Counted from the stretch's first letter, positions 26,231-36,300 are shown. The stretch: DNA of 64,000 bases from Mastigocoleus testarum BC008 (GCF_001456025.1 NZ_LMTZ01000077.1:102057-166056), one strand, 5' to 3'. Made by a program: numbers and translations. The notes: generated by a model not told the origin, from the letters alone.

Positions 26231-27183
26231 GGCTTTGTCCGCAGGACTTCTAAAAAAGAAAATGTAAATCGGATGAAAATGAGATGAGAATATAAATGAT
26301 ATTTAGAGGTCAAATCAATCTCTAGTGACAATCATAGATAAGTTGTGAAGAAGTTGTAACAAAAACTAAATTCAACCTTAAATAGTAAACAGTTCGGCTT
26401 ACAAATTATTAAAATATACAAACAGAACAATTAATTACTTGATACCTCGAAAATGTTCAAAATCACTAACTAGGTATAATTGGGGCGAAAAATCTGCCTT
26501 GTCAAGAAAAAAAATATGGCTAGCTCAGACAGCTAAAAAATAATTAGTATTTTGTACTTATTTAGGGTTGATTATTTTTTCAAATTTAATTATGACTAGA
26601 AACAAATCATCTGTAAAAAATTCAAATCAAGATAACAAATCCTATTGAGACACAATAAAATTACAGCCAAATTGACAGAAAAACTACAAGATAATATTTA
26701 ATTCAATGACTCAATCTTTTTCAAGAGAATTTCAAAAGCAAATTATTGCTAATTTATTACGAGGATTTTTTGTTTGAATGTAGATATAAGATGACAGAAA
26801 TATAGACACTCCTCCTACTCATATATTTGTAGATTGGACCAGCTTAATATTTTACAGGCAAGTATTTACTGCAAATTAACGAACCGGTTAATTATTTATA
26901 ACATCGATTCATTAAAACAGACAGTTATTAATAAAGTACCCAGTACTTATACGGAATTAACATGATTGGCTAAAATTTTTAAATTTAAAATTTGTAAATT
27001 CTTCAAAAGTACCTTTATTTAAGTTTCTTAAGGGTTGCTTTAGTATTTTTGTTGATAGTGAAAAAATAGTTAAAAGCGTTTGCATTAGATATTACCCAAC
27101 GTACTTACCCTGAAGGGTAAAAATATATTAGCCACAAGTTGATAAACGATCGGATTTACCTACTTTAGTTGAGGAGATAAGTC
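26231..27183. other. Long AT-rich spacer between divergent pilM and the TIMP-like gene
   Basis: This 953-base stretch, likely containing the pilus promoter, has only very short frames: 18 codons from 26591 and 23 codons from 26706, neither with a convincing ribosome-binding site. A TACCC..GGGTA palindrome lies near 27105-27119. No RNA gene was recognised. Confidence 0.4.
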
Positions 27184-27672
27184 ATGAGAATACAGCAGCT
27201 TGCAAACCATTTTGTGAAGCAAATATTTAAGCTCACTATTGCTTCATCCTTGTTGATTCCCTTAGTTGTTACCGCTAATAGTAAAGAAGCGTGCGCTTGC
27301 TCCTGTCTCCCTCCTGGTCCTCCAAAATCTGAGTTAGATCGTTCTGAAGCTGTTTTTGCGGGAAAAGTCATGAGAATTAGGCGTAAAAACTCAGAGGTTA
27401 GGGTCAAATTTAAGGTTATGACATCTTGGAAAGGTGAAGTAAATAAGAAGCAAGTAATTACTACCCAAATTAATAGTGCTGCATGTGGATACTCCTTTGA
27501 GCGAGGTCAACAATATCTCGTTTATGCATCAAAGTTCGACAATAAGTTATTAAGTACGAATATATGTAGTCGAACAAAGCTACTCGCTAATGCAGAAGAA
27601 GATTTATCGGAACTCGGTGAAGGTTCTCCTGTTAAAGGAAAATTGAGAAAAACAGAAACAGGAGATGATTAA
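27184..27672 (+). CDS. Secreted TIMP/NTR-like domain protein
   Basis: The 162-residue protein has a signal peptide ending around residue 33-38, after which the mature chain begins with CACSCLPPGPP. The short Cys-x-Cys start, the central VFAGKVMRIRRK strand, VKFKVMTSWKGE and the later cysteines in AACGYSFERGQQYLVYAS and NICSRTKLL match the netrin-like fold of tissue inhibitors of metalloproteinases. Such domains occur in some bacteria, where their role is unknown. The ATG at 27184 has a good GAGGAG ribosome-binding site. It is convergent with folC. Confidence 0.8.
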   Translation: MRIQQLANHFVKQIFKLTIASSLLIPLVVTANSKEACACSCLPPGPPKSELDRSEAVFAGKVMRIRRKNSEVRVKFKVMTSWKGEVNKKQVITTQINSAACGYSFERGQQYLVYASKFDNKLLSTNICSRTKLLANAEEDLSELGEGSPVKGKLRKTETGDD

Positions 27673-27782
27673 ACTTTCGCTGTTAATACCAGTTTTAAAA
27701 AATACTGCTACAGATCAATTCTTTGAATCTTTTCCTATTCCCTGTTATAAACGAATCGTAGCCGTATTAAAGGAAATTGGTA

Positions 27783-29102
27783 TTAATTACTTCGATTGGC
27801 GAAAAAATATCCCACTAAATATAGCGAACCACACAGAACTACTAAATCTTGACTTTGATCGCTTTTACTGAAAGCTGTGTCTAAAGCTGAAAATAAATCT
27901 GTATGAACATTACAGAATTTCAATCGCGGACAAACTTCTGCAGCTAGTTTTGCTAAATTCTCAGGTTGGGCTGAACTATGGTCTGCAACTGGAAGTAGAT
28001 ACAGTTTATCTTCAGGTCGGAGTAGTGCTTGAAAAACTTGGGTATGGTCTTTAGTAGAAAGCATTCCCATCACCCAAAAAATAGATTTAACCCCAAGTGT
28101 ATCAACATAATCTCGTAAAGCTTTAGCTGAAGCTGGGTTATGAGCACCATCAACTAATAATCTTCGATCTGTAAATTCTCTATCTTTCCAAGTTGTCCAT
28201 TGCATTCGTCCCAACCATTTAGTTTTTTCCATCCCAGCAATAATTGCTGATTCAGAAATCAACCAACCCTGGTTTTGCAATATTTCTACCGCAGCTAGGA
28301 CTAAGCTAGAATTTGCTAATTGAATTGCTCCATGTAAAGACAAAGGATATTGAAGAGATTGATAATTTTTGATATCTTTTTCTTTACTTTGCGAATAACG
28401 ATATTCTGCCAGGGTTGGACTAAATTGACGAGCAATGTGAGGGGAAATAATTGGACATTCCAACTCTTTAGCGCGCGTTCGCACTACTGTTTCAGCATCT
28501 GCTGGTAATGGTCCCATAACAACGGGGCATTTATATTTGAGGATACCAGCTTTTTCTCTCGCAATATCACTAATTGTTGGACCGAGTACCTGCACGTGGT
28601 CGAAACTAATAGAAGTAATAATTGTCACCAAGGGTTCTTCGCATACGTTAGTTGCATCTAAACGTCCCCCCAAACCAACTTCCACAACAGCAACATCAAC
28701 TTGTTTCTTGGCAAAATATAACCAAGCAGCAGCAGTTAAAACTTCGAATTGAGTTGGTGAAGAGGTATCTGAATTGTTCGCCTCGCGCGTTGTGATCGCA
28801 GTTTTAACTTCTAGTAATACTTGCTGTAGTTCCTCAGAACTAATGGGTTGCTCATTGAAACAAATTCGTTCCGTCCAATCAATTAAGTGAGGAGAGGTAT
28901 AACGACCAGTACGATAACCTGCAGCAGTGAGAATAGAAGATAAATAAGCGCATACCGAACCTTTACCATTAGTACCAGCAACATGAATTACTGGAACAGA
29001 TTTGTGAGGATTTCCAAGATTTTTTAAGAGCTGCAGAATTCTCTCAAGTCCAAGATTAACGCCAAAATGCTTAAAAGGTGTCAGCAAAGAATCAATATCC
29101 AC
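27783..29102 (-). CDS. folC: Bifunctional folylpolyglutamate/dihydrofolate synthase
   Basis: FolC ligates glutamate to dihydropteroate and to folates. The 439-residue protein carries the P-loop HVAGTNGKGSVCAYL (about 40-54), the SPHLIDWTERI substrate segment, the metal-binding region VEVGLGGRLDATN, FDHVQVLG and the C-terminal VDGAHNPASAKAL. These are hallmarks of the Mur ligase-related FolC family. The ATG at 29102 gives a normal N-terminus (YLxSL-type LLTPFKHFGVNLGLERI). It stands alone in this region. Confidence 0.95.
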   Translation of the reverse strand: MDIDSLLTPFKHFGVNLGLERILQLLKNLGNPHKSVPVIHVAGTNGKGSVCAYLSSILTAAGYRTGRYTSPHLIDWTERICFNEQPISSEELQQVLLEVKTAITTREANNSDTSSPTQFEVLTAAAWLYFAKKQVDVAVVEVGLGGRLDATNVCEEPLVTIITSISFDHVQVLGPTISDIAREKAGILKYKCPVVMGPLPADAETVVRTRAKELECPIISPHIARQFSPTLAEYRYSQSKEKDIKNYQSLQYPLSLHGAIQLANSSLVLAAVEILQNQGWLISESAIIAGMEKTKWLGRMQWTTWKDREFTDRRLLVDGAHNPASAKALRDYVDTLGVKSIFWVMGMLSTKDHTQVFQALLRPEDKLYLLPVADHSSAQPENLAKLAAEVCPRLKFCNVHTDLFSALDTAFSKSDQSQDLVVLCGSLYLVGYFFANRSN

Positions 29103-29461
29103 AAAAACCGTTTTTTATTTTTAAGTTTATTTTTTTATTTATATATAACAAAACAGTGAATTATACCAATTCAATAAATCATTGCAACAGATTACTCCGT
29201 AGAGACGCGTTAGCGCTTAGCGATAGCGTACCGTAGGTATAGCATGACCGTTAGGTCATCATGTCGCGTCTCTACAAAAATTTATTTGTCTCATTATTTT
29301 TCCAAATTGGTATTACGTCTAATCCATTACCAATTACCAATTACCAATTACCAATTACCAATTACCCAAACCCCGATAAAAATAAAATCGACTGTTCTTT
29401 AAATAGAGATACAGTCGATAACAACCCAAGCGGGTTCAAGCTTGTTTTTTAAAAAATGAAT
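29103..29461. repeat. Spacer with a dispersed palindromic repeat and an STRR array
   Basis: An 11-base perfect inverted repeat GTAGAGACGCG/CGCGTCTCTAC (29199-29209 and 29265-29275) encloses a perfect ATGACC/GGTCAT hairpin (29244-29259). Downstream, CAATTAC heptamers repeat in tandem at about 29325-29368. At 29428-29452 a CAAGC/GCTTG stem precedes six T residues on the plus strand. No gene was found. Confidence 0.7.
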
Positions 29462-29587
29462 TTAAGCTTCTCTATTTAAAAAAGTTTGAATTTGTACAAG
29501 TGCAGCTTTACCAATATTAAAAACTGCCCAGCCAGCGGCAATCACAATTGGTGCTAAAACCACCGCTACGCGAAAATCAAGATCCAT
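29462..29587 (-). CDS. psbY: Photosystem II protein Y
   Basis: PsbY is a single-helix subunit at the edge of photosystem II near cytochrome b559. The 41-residue reading frame begins [20 protein letters not shown] and continues as one membrane helix (about 6-28) with a polar C-terminal tail ending in NREA. This matches the cyanobacterial PsbY pattern (DxDFRVAxVLAPI, AAGWAxFNIG). A GAGGAAG ribosome-binding site lies about ten bases before the ATG at 29587. Confidence 0.93.
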   Translation of the reverse strand: MDLDFRVAVVLAPIVIAAGWAVFNIGKAALVQIQTFLNREA

Positions 29588-29795
29588 ATCTATTACTTCC
29601 TCTTATTAAGCGACATTCAAGTATTGCGATCGAGCCTCATCTTATTGTTAGCCTAACTGAGTACTTTTTCCATAGCAAAATGTTAAGAATATTTACAATA
29701 CCCAATATGATTTTATAACAAAAGGATCCAGTTATACATCATTAATCGCTTTGATCCTCCCTGTTCGCTAATTCTTAATCCCCAGTCGCCAGTCC

Positions 29796-30329
29796 CTAAT
29801 CCCCATTCTTTATAAAACCAAGGTCAGTACCTTTACCAGCATGTACTAAAGCTAGTTTTTGATATTTTTCTGCATGCTCAATTAATTCAGCCGCTTCAGT
29901 AGAAGAAATTTGTCGTACAACTTTTCCAGGGATGCCAACAACTAATGAGTGAGGTGGTACATTTTTTGTTACTACAGCACCTGCACCAATAATGCTACCA
30001 GTACCTACTCGTACTCCATCAAGAACTATAGCTCCAATCCCTATCAGGCTACCGCGTTCGATGTGAGCGGAGTGTATGACAGCGCGATGTCCAACAGTGA
30101 CGTAATCTTCTAAGATAGTTGGTTTTCCAGGATCTCCATGTAATATCGCACCATCTTGAATATTAGTAAATTCACCAACTTCAATGATTTCAACATCCCC
30201 TCGGATCGTTGCTCCATACCAAATGCTAGCCCCGAATGCAATTTTCACTGAACCAACAACAACTGCGTTTTTAGCGACGAAGGTTGCTTGAGAAATGTCA
30301 GGAGAAAACCAGTAGGAAGGAAGAGACAC
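29796..30329 (-). CDS. Gamma-carbonic anhydrase-like hexapeptide-repeat protein
   Basis: The 177-residue left-handed beta-helix protein is built of hexapeptide repeats (VGSVKIAFGASIWYGATIRGDV, GSLIGIGAIVLDGVRVGTGSIIGAGAVVTKNVPPHSLVVGIPGKV). The zinc-ligand histidines of the gamma class appear present in AILHGD and VGHRAVIHSAHI. This fits YrdA/PaaY-type proteins. It lacks the RuBisCO-like repeats of CcmM, so it is not the carboxysome protein. Enzyme activity is uncertain, as many family members are inactive or have other roles. Confidence 0.88.
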   Translation of the reverse strand: MSLPSYWFSPDISQATFVAKNAVVVGSVKIAFGASIWYGATIRGDVEIIEVGEFTNIQDGAILHGDPGKPTILEDYVTVGHRAVIHSAHIERGSLIGIGAIVLDGVRVGTGSIIGAGAVVTKNVPPHSLVVGIPGKVVRQISSTEAAELIEHAEKYQKLALVHAGKGTDLGFIKNGD

Positions 30330-30424
30330 GATAGAATAGAATTAAGGTACTCAGAAATACTGAAAGAATTCCAACCATATAAGGCTGGTAGACTTTAAAA
30401 GGGTATCATAGCGTTATATTTGAA

Positions 30425-30530
30425 TCCAATTTAAATCTCGAAATAGTGATTCTAAAATTAATGATTTTAAATTAATGATTTTAAAATAATGATTCTAAAA
30501 TTAGTGATTTTAAAAATAGTCATTAACTAA
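30425..30530. repeat. AT-rich tandem repeat upstream of the 30612 gene
   Basis: Units such as AATGATTTTAAAATT and AGTGATTCTAAAATT repeat about five to six times. The array lies between the divergent genes at 30329 and 30612, in their shared upstream region. Confidence 0.7.
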
Positions 30531-30611
30531 GTATCTCTCCGAACCAAATAAGAGTATCATTTTAAACCGAGATTCTATATAAGTAATGAATATATTTTTA
30601 CCCACTTCACA

Positions 30612-31121
30612 ATGAAACCAGGTTTACAGTATCCAATATTCGGCCCCGAAATAAAGTGTCCCCACTGCCATCAAACCATCCCGGCATTGACACTTACTGA
30701 TACTTATTTATGTCCTCGTCATGGAGCTTTTGAAGCAAACCCAGAAACCAAAGAATTAATTCATTTGCAGTCAGGTCGTCACTGGCGAAGATGGAATTCC
30801 AAATGGTTTAGACAACATACCCATCCTGATGGTATTAGGTTTGAAATCCATGAAGCACTAGACAAACTTTATACTCAGGGCTATAGAGCAACTAAAGTAA
30901 TTATTGCTACTCGATATCAAGAACTCATGAGTGGCTATTTGGAGCGCAGTAGCCCCTGGCGTTCTGGACAGTCGGAGATAGCTTCAGGGCGACTTTATGG
31001 TTTACCAGTTGATTTTAGCCCTGACCCCCAAGAAGAACCACGTTGGAATGTGATCAATTTTGACTTGGAAAAAGAGCCGGGTGTACCAGTACGTTACCCT
31101 TACTTCAAGTTGTTTGATTAG
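30612..31121 (+). CDS. TIGR02652-type conserved cyanobacterial protein
   Basis: The 169-residue protein has an N-terminal zinc-knuckle-like motif, CPHC at about 17-20 and CPRH about 14 residues later, followed by the conserved segment SGRHWRRWNSKWFRQHTHPDG and a basic/aromatic C-terminal half. It agrees with a cyanobacteria-restricted family that I recall as TIGR02652. Function is unknown. It lies 52 bases upstream of a VOC-family gene on the same strand, so the two could be co-transcribed. Confidence 0.72.
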   Translation: MKPGLQYPIFGPEIKCPHCHQTIPALTLTDTYLCPRHGAFEANPETKELIHLQSGRHWRRWNSKWFRQHTHPDGIRFEIHEALDKLYTQGYRATKVIIATRYQELMSGYLERSSPWRSGQSEIASGRLYGLPVDFSPDPQEEPRWNVINFDLEKEPGVPVRYPYFKLFD

Positions 31122-31173
31122 CTTTAATGGGGAATGGGGGTAATGGGTTAAGATAGTTACTTTCAGTGTAGAA

Positions 31174-31617
31174 ATGCATCACGCTTCTATTAGGACGGCT
31201 AATATTCATCGGGCGATCGCCTTTTACGAACAATTGGGGTTTGAAGTCTGCGAACGCTTCAGTACGGGCTATACCCTTGCTTGTTGGCTTGAAGGACTTG
31301 ACAGCAGACTAGAGCTAATTGAAATTCCCAATCCCAAACCAGCAGCAGATGCATTTGGAGATGAACATTATGTAGGCTACTATCACTTATCTTTCGATCT
31401 TACTCAAAGTACTCCCGACCTACCTAGCTGGTTGACTGATTTAAAAAAACGTTTTGTGGTGGGTGTAGAACAGGATTCTCAATTATTAAAACCCTTGGTT
31501 GTACTTTTAGAACCAACACAACAGCAAATTGGTAGTTGTATTTACGAAGTAACTTTTATTGCTGATGCTGACGGGTTACCATTGGAATTCATCAGACTAC
31601 TGAAGAAAATGACTTAA
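31174..31617 (+). CDS. VOC (glyoxalase/bleomycin resistance-like) family protein
   Basis: The 147-residue protein has the VOC fold: an N-terminal HHASIRTANIHRAIAFYEQLGFEVCER module, a middle strand pair with LELIEIP, and a second module YYHLSFDLTQS...FIADADGLPLEFIRLL. Potential metal ligands are His2 or His3, the glutamate in LELIE, the histidine in YYHLSFD, and the final glutamate of PLEFIRL, as in glyoxalase I-like enzymes. The substrate cannot be deduced. Confidence 0.85.
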   Translation: MHHASIRTANIHRAIAFYEQLGFEVCERFSTGYTLACWLEGLDSRLELIEIPNPKPAADAFGDEHYVGYYHLSFDLTQSTPDLPSWLTDLKKRFVVGVEQDSQLLKPLVVLLEPTQQQIGSCIYEVTFIADADGLPLEFIRLLKKMT

Positions 31618-32003
31618 AAATGAGACAGCACGTCTAAATTTCGATGTATACGAATATTGATTTATGTTTATTTGACCTGTACTGAATTATGATTTCCATA
31701 ATTACTGCCAGTATCTTTTTAGCATTATTGAAGTGATATATTTACAGAGATATTAACTACTATTCAAGAGTATTAATTTTGTGGCGAAGTTCAATAAGTT
31801 TCTGTGCGGAATTTATCGTTCTAAATTTGTAATTTTTCCCGTACCATGATGGTTATATTATTTTTTGTGATTTAACAACTCATGACTAATTGCCAAGTCA
31901 ATTAAATGTTATAGAATAGATTTTCCGAGATTGAATATTTCAGAGCTAAATATTCAAAAATATCAAAGTATTACAGTTTCAAAAAACTTCATTATTATTA
32001 TCA
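31618..32003. other. AT-rich spacer upstream of the M16 peptidase
   Basis: The 386 bases show no reading frame or RNA. The promoter of the peptidase gene should be here. Confidence 0.4.
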
Positions 32004-34688
32004 GTGACAGAAAAGGTCAAAAAAACAGTATTAGATAATGGTCTTACTGTTCTAACAAAAGAAGTACATACTGCACCAGTCGTAACTGTGCAGATTTGGT
32101 ACAAAGTCGGTTCCCGTAATGAAGAACCTGGCGTAAGTGGAATCACGCATCAGTTAGAACATATGATGTTTAAAGGCACTAAAAATCGTCCAATTCAGTT
32201 TGGAAAATTGTTTAGTGCTTTAGGTAGTGACTCGAACGCATTCACTAGTTACGACCTAACGGCGTACTACAGTACAGCAGAACGGGATAAGTTGGAAGCC
32301 CTGTTAATTCTGGAAGCAGATAGAATGCAAAATGCTCTAATGAGTGAAGAATCTCTAGCTAGTGAAAAAAAAGTTGTTATTTCTGAGTTACAAGGCTATG
32401 AAAACGATCCAGAGTATCGTCTTGAGCGTTCAGTAATGCAGCAAGCGTTTCCCAATCATCCCTATGGCTTACCCGTGGGTGGTACGGAAGCAGACGTAGA
32501 AAAATTCACTATTGAACAAATAGAAGATTATTATCACCAATACTATAGTCCTAATAATGCAGTTTTGGTCATAGCTGGAGATTTTGATACTCCTGAAGTT
32601 CTTGGTCGCGTGAAGGAAATCTACAGCAAAATTCCTCAGCATGTAAATCAAGATTATTTAGATCTTGAATTTGAAAACCAAGAAAATTCTACAAGTAATT
32701 CTAAGACTTTCATTTCTGAAAATAGTGGAGTACCACCAAAGAAAATTCTACTGCGCGAACCTGGAGCAACTGGACTATTAAAAGTTGTTTATCCTTTAGT
32801 AGATATTAATCATCCAGACGTTCCAGTTTTAGATGTTTTAGATTATATTTTGACTGAGGGTCGAAACTCACGCTTAGAGCAAAGATTAATCGAAACTGGG
32901 ATTGCTACAGACTTAGAAAGTACCGTAGTGAATTTAATTGATACAGGTTGGTATGAATTATTAATAACAGCAGATCCCGAACAAGATTTGAGTAAAATCG
33001 ATTTCTTATTAACTGATACAATCGCTAAATTATCAGAGCGAGAGGCAACGCCACAAGAGCTAAAACGAGCAAAAGCACAATTAGAAGCAGCAATAATTTT
33101 AGATAACCGTGATATCACTTCCCAAGCAATGCAGCTAGCCAACGATGAGATAGTCGCTGGCGATTATAATTATATGGATTATTATCTGGAAGCAATTAAG
33201 CGAGTAAGTGCTACTGACGTACAGCTAGTAGCACAAAAATACTTCCAGCAAACACAAAGAACTGTAGGTTTTTTTGAACCAACTCAAACACTGTTACAAA
33301 ATAGAAGCACAGGGAAATATAATACTCATAAATCAACAAAACTGACGGAGCAATTTTCTCATCAAAAAGTCGTAGAATTTGCAGATGTCGTCAAGTATTT
33401 ACCTCCATTAAATGGTATAAATATTTCTCTAGCTAGTCAGTTACCAGAAGAATTTACCTTAAGAAATGGTTTGAAAGTCTTGCTTTTGGCTGATAATAGT
33501 ACCCCAACCATTACCCTTGCAGGATATATCAAAGCTGGTTCAGAATTCGACCCAGAGAATATGTCAGGTTTAGCATCCTTAGTCGCAGAAAATTTAGTCA
33601 ATGGGACAAAAACAAAAGATGCTTTAACCATTGCTAAAATACTGGATGATAATGGCGCTAGTCTTGATTTTCAAGCTTTCCGTGAAGGTGTGCAAATTCA
33701 AGGTGATAGCTTAGCCAATGACTCAGATGTATTACTAAGAACCCTAGGGGATATACTTCAAAATCCAATTTTTCCCCAAAAAGAATTGCAACTCAGCTTT
33801 CAACAAGCCTTGGTTGGTTTAAAACAAGAAAGTGACGAACCAACCGAAGTAGCAAAGAAAACTTTTGTTCAATCCATTTACCCTAAGGAACATCCGCTAC
33901 ATGCTTTCCCAACTGTAGAAAGTTTGCAGCAAATTCAACAAAAAGATGTAATTGAATTTAAGCAAAAATACTATCGTCCAGACCGAACAATATTGGTGAT
34001 GGTGGGAAACTTTGTTCCAGAAGAAATGCGATCGCTAATTGTTACTGAACTTGGTGATTGGGAAACCGAAGGTGAGGCTCCAATTGTAGAGTATCCAGAT
34101 ATTTCAGCGCCACAAAAAATTATTAATTTAAATCCTGTAGTTCCTGGTAAAACCCAATCCATTACATACATTGGTAATACAACTATCAAGCGTCAAGACC
34201 CTCAATATTACGCCGCGATAGTTTTGAACCAGATTTTAGGGGGTGATACCCTATCGAGTCGTTTAGGTACAGAAATTCGCGATCGCCAAGGTTTAACTTA
34301 TGGAATTTATAGCAGCTTTTTGGCGAGGAAAAACTTTGGGACTTTTTTGATCGAAATGCAAACTAATCCAGAAAACGCTAAAGATGCGATCGCCAAAACT
34401 CTCCAAGTTTTAGAAGAAGTTCACCAAAAAGGAGTAACACAAAAAGAGCTAGAAACAGCAAAACGTAATTCGATCGGTAATTATAATGTTTCCCTAGCTA
34501 ACCCAGAAGAATTAGCCCATAGAATACTCAAAAATGAAATTTATGATTTAGACAAAGAAGAACTGCGCACCTACATCGAAAAAATTAATGCTGTTAATCT
34601 CACTGAAGTAAATCAGGCAGCACGAAACTTAATTCAGCCAGATAAAATTGTTATAGTCACTGCTGGTCCCGAAATCATTGAAGATTGA
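32004..34688 (+). CDS. M16 family zinc peptidase, two tandem peptidase halves in one chain
   Basis: The 894-residue protein is a fusion of two M16 (pitrilysin/processing-peptidase) units. The first half has the inverted zinc motif HQLEH at residues 49-53 and the third ligand glutamate E128 (VISELQGYENDP), so it should be active. The second half (from about 480, RNGLKVLLLADNSTPTITLAGYI) has lost the zinc motif at the corresponding place (SGLASLVAENL) and probably serves as the non-catalytic partner, with the conserved RxxLTYGIYS segment near 780. No signal peptide is visible. The start is GTG at 32004. Confidence 0.92.
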   Translation: MTEKVKKTVLDNGLTVLTKEVHTAPVVTVQIWYKVGSRNEEPGVSGITHQLEHMMFKGTKNRPIQFGKLFSALGSDSNAFTSYDLTAYYSTAERDKLEALLILEADRMQNALMSEESLASEKKVVISELQGYENDPEYRLERSVMQQAFPNHPYGLPVGGTEADVEKFTIEQIEDYYHQYYSPNNAVLVIAGDFDTPEVLGRVKEIYSKIPQHVNQDYLDLEFENQENSTSNSKTFISENSGVPPKKILLREPGATGLLKVVYPLVDINHPDVPVLDVLDYILTEGRNSRLEQRLIETGIATDLESTVVNLIDTGWYELLITADPEQDLSKIDFLLTDTIAKLSEREATPQELKRAKAQLEAAIILDNRDITSQAMQLANDEIVAGDYNYMDYYLEAIKRVSATDVQLVAQKYFQQTQRTVGFFEPTQTLLQNRSTGKYNTHKSTKLTEQFSHQKVVEFADVVKYLPPLNGINISLASQLPEEFTLRNGLKVLLLADNSTPTITLAGYIKAGSEFDPENMSGLASLVAENLVNGTKTKDALTIAKILDDNGASLDFQAFREGVQIQGDSLANDSDVLLRTLGDILQNPIFPQKELQLSFQQALVGLKQESDEPTEVAKKTFVQSIYPKEHPLHAFPTVESLQQIQQKDVIEFKQKYYRPDRTILVMVGNFVPEEMRSLIVTELGDWETEGEAPIVEYPDISAPQKIINLNPVVPGKTQSITYIGNTTIKRQDPQYYAAIVLNQILGGDTLSSRLGTEIRDRQGLTYGIYSSFLARKNFGTFLIEMQTNPENAKDAIAKTLQVLEEVHQKGVTQKELETAKRNSIGNYNVSLANPEELAHRILKNEIYDLDKEELRTYIEKINAVNLTEVNQAARNLIQPDKIVIVTAGPEIIED

Positions 34689-34938
34689 TTTCCTAACCTC
34701 TAGCTGCACTAATTTGCAAAATCGCTAACATTACCCACTGCATACTAGAATCATTTATCACCAGTGTTCTGGCAAAATTCATTTCACCATGGCAAAATTA
34801 GGGCATTAGCACTTGGTATTACAGCTTCAAGCAAATCATAAAATAAGTTAACTTAAATATAGATATTGTTGCTTCATTCTTCGCAGAAGAATTACTGAAA
34901 AACCTAGCTGCAAAGCGTAATTAATTATTAGTTTCCCC

Positions 34939-35766
34939 ATGAACATTCTTAGCAACCTGCTTTCTCAACCAACTCAAGATAGCCGTCCCAAGCGCCAACG
35001 TCGAGGAATAGAAATTAAATCGCCACGAGAAATTGAAATTATGCGACAGTCCGCGAAAATTGTCGCAACTGTACTTAAAGAGATTTCTGAGTTGGTAAAG
35101 CCAGGAATGACAACCGCTGATTTGGATGCTCATGCGGAAAAACGTATCCGGGAAATGGGTGCTACACCCAGTTTCAAAGGTTATCATGGATTCCCCGCTT
35201 CCATTTGTTCCAGTATCAATAATGAAGTCGTACATGGTATTCCCAGCGCCAAAAAAGTAATTCGCTCCGGGGATGTTTTAAAAGTTGATACAGGTGCTTT
35301 TTTCCAAGGCTTTCATGGCGATTCCTGTATCACCATTGCTGTTGAAGAAGTAACTCCAGATGCAGCAAAATTGATTCGGGTTGCTGAAGAAGCCCTTTAT
35401 AAAGGTATTGAGCAAGTTAAAGCTGGAAATTATTTAATGGATATTGCTGGTGCAATTGAAGATCATGTCAAAGCTAATGGCTTTGCAGTAGTAGAAGATT
35501 TTACTGGACATGGTGTAGGTAGAAATTTGCACGAAGAACCTTCAGTGTTTAATTTCCGCACTCGCGAAATGCCTAATGTTAAGTTGCGTGCAGGAATGAC
35601 ACTAGCCATCGAACCAATCGTTAATGCTGGTTCAAAACATACACGTACGTTATCTGACCGGTGGACAGCAGTTACTGTGGATAAATCTCTTTCGGCACAG
35701 TTTGAACATACTATTTTGGTGACACAAACTGGCTATGAAATTTTGACAGACAGAACAAAAATTTAA
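34939..35766 (+). CDS. map: Methionine aminopeptidase, type I
   Basis: The enzyme removes the initiator methionine from new proteins. The 275-residue protein has a 25-30 residue polar N-terminal extension followed by the pita-bread fold: [25 protein letters not shown], the metal ligands in [25 protein letters not shown], and the two glutamates in MTLAIEPIV and QFEHTILV. A hairpin terminator follows. It is a single gene. Cyanobacteria often have several map copies, so this may be one of a set. Confidence 0.95.
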   Translation: MNILSNLLSQPTQDSRPKRQRRGIEIKSPREIEIMRQSAKIVATVLKEISELVKPGMTTADLDAHAEKRIREMGATPSFKGYHGFPASICSSINNEVVHGIPSAKKVIRSGDVLKVDTGAFFQGFHGDSCITIAVEEVTPDAAKLIRVAEEALYKGIEQVKAGNYLMDIAGAIEDHVKANGFAVVEDFTGHGVGRNLHEEPSVFNFRTREMPNVKLRAGMTLAIEPIVNAGSKHTRTLSDRWTAVTVDKSLSAQFEHTILVTQTGYEILTDRTKI

Positions 35767-36300
35767 ACTTAAAGAAATTTACTCAAAATTAATTAATTTT
35801 TGCCAGGTGAGCACTGTTGCTCGCCTTATTTATTTTTGCTGGTATTCCAGTCCGCCACATTATAAGAATATGTACTATATGTAACCCTAGGCACATTTAT
35901 TTAAATCAAGCTAAAATTGCGGCTGAATATGATTAATAAATTCTAAACACAACCAAGTTTTGTCTTTCGGTTGTAGAATATTGTGCATCTACAAGTACTA
36001 ATACACTTATATGTTAATTGATTTTTCTTTTTTAGAAAAAATCGAAATAGTTGCAAATAGTTGCAAATAAGATTCCCCCTCTAGAATACTGATTCAGTAA
36101 TACCAAAACTCTGCTTAGGTGAAGGAGTACAGGAAGAGTCGGAAAAGGTGGAAGAAAAAGAGTTTAAAAAGTTTATACTTACTTATTCTCCCCACATCCC
36201 CTCACATTTTCCTCTCCCACTCAATTGATGATTGTTCTTGAGTACTGAGTTTATGTTCTAGATGGTTGGGGCTTTTTGTTTCTTAAGGGTAATTTAGTCA
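35767..36300. other. Spacer after map
   Basis: It starts with the map terminator. A tandem ATAGTTGCAA pair is at about 36048-36067. No gene was seen in the remaining AT-rich sequence, which should hold the amidase promoter. Confidence 0.4.
35805..35840 (+). terminator. Intrinsic terminator after map
   Basis: A 9-base-pair stem AGGTGAGCA/TGCTCGCCT (35805-35813 and 35818-35826, one wobble pair) with a CTGT loop is followed by the T-rich TATTTATTTTT tract. Confidence 0.75.

Noticed and set aside
27665..27871. 68-codon plus-strand frame overlapping the 3' end of folC
   Set aside because: It overlaps both the TIMP-like gene end and the well-conserved folC 3' end in antisense, with no recognisable domain or ribosome-binding site.
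29261..29452. 63-codon plus-strand frame
   Set aside because: Its middle is a translation of the CAATTAC repeat (repeated PITNYQL-type residues) and it starts inside a palindromic repeat.
29796..30329. Gamma-carbonic anhydrase-like protein as carboxysomal CcmM
   Set aside because: It is only 177 residues and lacks the RbcS-like repeats of CcmM.
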